Positions 63,096 to 64,000 of a DNA stretch of 64,000 nucleotides are shown piece after piece. Positions within the stretch are counted from its first letter, which is position 1, and each line of letters opens with the position of its first letter. The translations under genes were made by a program, and so were the position numbers. This stretch comes from Paragorgia papillata. Its lineage: Eukaryota > Cnidaria > Anthozoa > Scleralcyonacea > Coralliidae. The DNA lies in contig JAWNZC010000222.1 in assembly GCA_035771165.1 (NCBI GenBank), positions 1,263,501-1,327,500 on the forward strand, written 5' to 3'. The notes under the pieces are model-generated. The model did no database searches, had not been told where the DNA came from, and was given only the letters and a program-made list of their open reading frames with translations.

Positions 63096-63983
63096 TAGAC
63101 CCCCGCCGATTATGGAACTGGTTAATAACTCTTAAACTGTTGGTCCGTTTTGGATGAAACTTTGTGAGCATCTTGCCTCATCATTCAGGACCTTAAGTTC
63201 CAAATCTGAGAAAAAACGGTCCAGTAGTTCCGGAGATATAACGGTTTAACTGACATGCGAAATTTTCCAGTTCCATTCCAATTAGTGATTTTTTTGCTGA
63301 GTCAGCAATTTACGGAAATCTTTATAACTATGGAACTTGCAGTTCGAATCGAACAGAACTTGGTTTATATCATAGCTAACAACTAGCTGCGTCTTTTTGG
63401 TTAACATAATAGTCAAAAAAAGTGACGTCATAAGCCGGAAGTGACGTCATCGAACAAAAAAGTCTTAAAATAAATCAGAAAATTTAAAAAAAATATAATT
63501 TTTTTTTCTAAAAAAGTGATGACGTCATAATGATGACGTCATTTCCGGTTACTTAGAATCGTATTGCGATCATTTTAGACGTCACTTCCGGTTTGAAAAA
63601 TTTCACTTCCGGTTTGTTGATGACGTCATTTTCGGTTACTTAGAATCGTATTGCGATCATTTTAGACGTCACTTCCGGTTTGATTTTTATGACGTCATAT
63701 TTTGTGACTAATATATTAACCAAAAAGATGCGTTTCGACGAGCTGATTCGTTTAAGTTAAGTCAAAATTTTGATACGAACGATATTTAAGGAATTATCGT
63801 CGTTTTTCCGTGTTTTTTTAGTTTTTTGGCGTTTCCCCCCCTGGATTTCATTTTTTTTAACTTCTGATGATTTTTTTGCCCCCCCCCTTGCTACCCCCCC
63901 ACCCCACCCCTACGATGCCGAAAACCCCTCCCCATCTCTACTTTTTTTAGACTTGTCTTCTCACAAAAATTTTTTTTTTTATG
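63096..63983. other. Subtelomeric spacer with CRE-like and ETS-like sites
   Basis: No gene. TGACGTCA occurs at 63423, 63442, 63520, 63534, 63621 and 63690. A block ATTTTAGACGTCACTTCCGG with GGTTACTTAGAATCGTATTG is duplicated (63541-63597 and 63629-63682). The right part has C and T homopolymers. Confidence 0.6.
63420..63700. promoter_or_regulatory. Cluster of six TGACGTCA palindromes
   Basis: Six full CRE/ATF consensus palindromes within 275 bases, plus several ACTTCCGG words that match ETS sites. No adjoining gene is visible in the window, so a regulatory role is only suggested by motif density. Confidence 0.4.
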
Positions 63984-64000
63984 TAGGGTTAGGGTTAGGG
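63984..64000 (+). repeat. Telomere-type TTAGGG repeat, running off the window
   Basis: TAGGGTTAGGGTTAGGG to the last base; extent unknown. Confidence 0.85.

Overview
This is eukaryotic, repeat-dominated DNA, most likely from a marine invertebrate and perhaps a cnidarian. The grounds are TTAGGG-type telomeric DNA, spliceosomal intron borders (GT donors, polypyrimidine-AG acceptors), non-LTR and Penelope-like reverse-transcriptase remnants, hAT/TTF-zinc-finger remnants, and many small inverted-repeat elements. The organism guess is an inference and is weak. No prokaryotic gene, operon, tRNA, rRNA or CRISPR array is visible.

Layout. 1-12 kb: AT-rich sequence with a 17-bp minisatellite, several foldback or MITE-like elements and a 379-bp tandem repeat carrying tRNA A-box-like sequence. 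12-18.3 kb and 36-42.2 kb: one multi-copy gene-like unit encoding a split BEN domain. It is mixed with fragments of hAT-type proteins (DUF4371 and TTF zinc finger), non-LTR reverse transcriptases and a GIY-YIG/Penelope-like C-terminus. Only the last copy (exons 41007-41187 and 42038-42198) gives an undamaged BEN domain; the others are mosaics and partly pseudogenes.

18,322-35,966: a 17.6-kb segment with 16-bp perfect terminal inverted repeats starting CACGGGACG, a TTT target duplication, and clusters of TTTGCAAA-type motifs just inside both ends. It is inserted at the splice-acceptor end of a BEN intron. Three related unoccupied sites in the same window fix its borders to the base. It looks like a giant CMC/CACTA-like DNA transposon without a visible transposase. 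Inside are [AT-rich spacer + pentamer microsatellite] modules, the last of which has expanded to 11.5 kb of TTGCC/TTGCCCC/TTGTC DNA. About 5.5 kb of that is (GGGGCAA)n on the minus strand, a continuous potential G-quadruplex tract. The huge open frames in all six frames there are artefacts of a strand almost lacking adenine.

43-59 kb: two 33-bp minisatellites, inverted-repeat elements (one with a nested MITE), a 950-bp composite element holding a near-perfect 225-bp-arm palindrome, and a 3.6-kb adenine-poor insertion splitting an older repeat. 59.4-64 kb: a 128-bp satellite with a dimeric higher-order pattern that runs directly into (TTAGGG)n. After that come about 0.9 kb of non-repeat DNA with six TGACGTCA sites, and then TTAGGG again at the window edge. 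TTAGGG on the plus strand at the right side fits a right-hand subtelomere.
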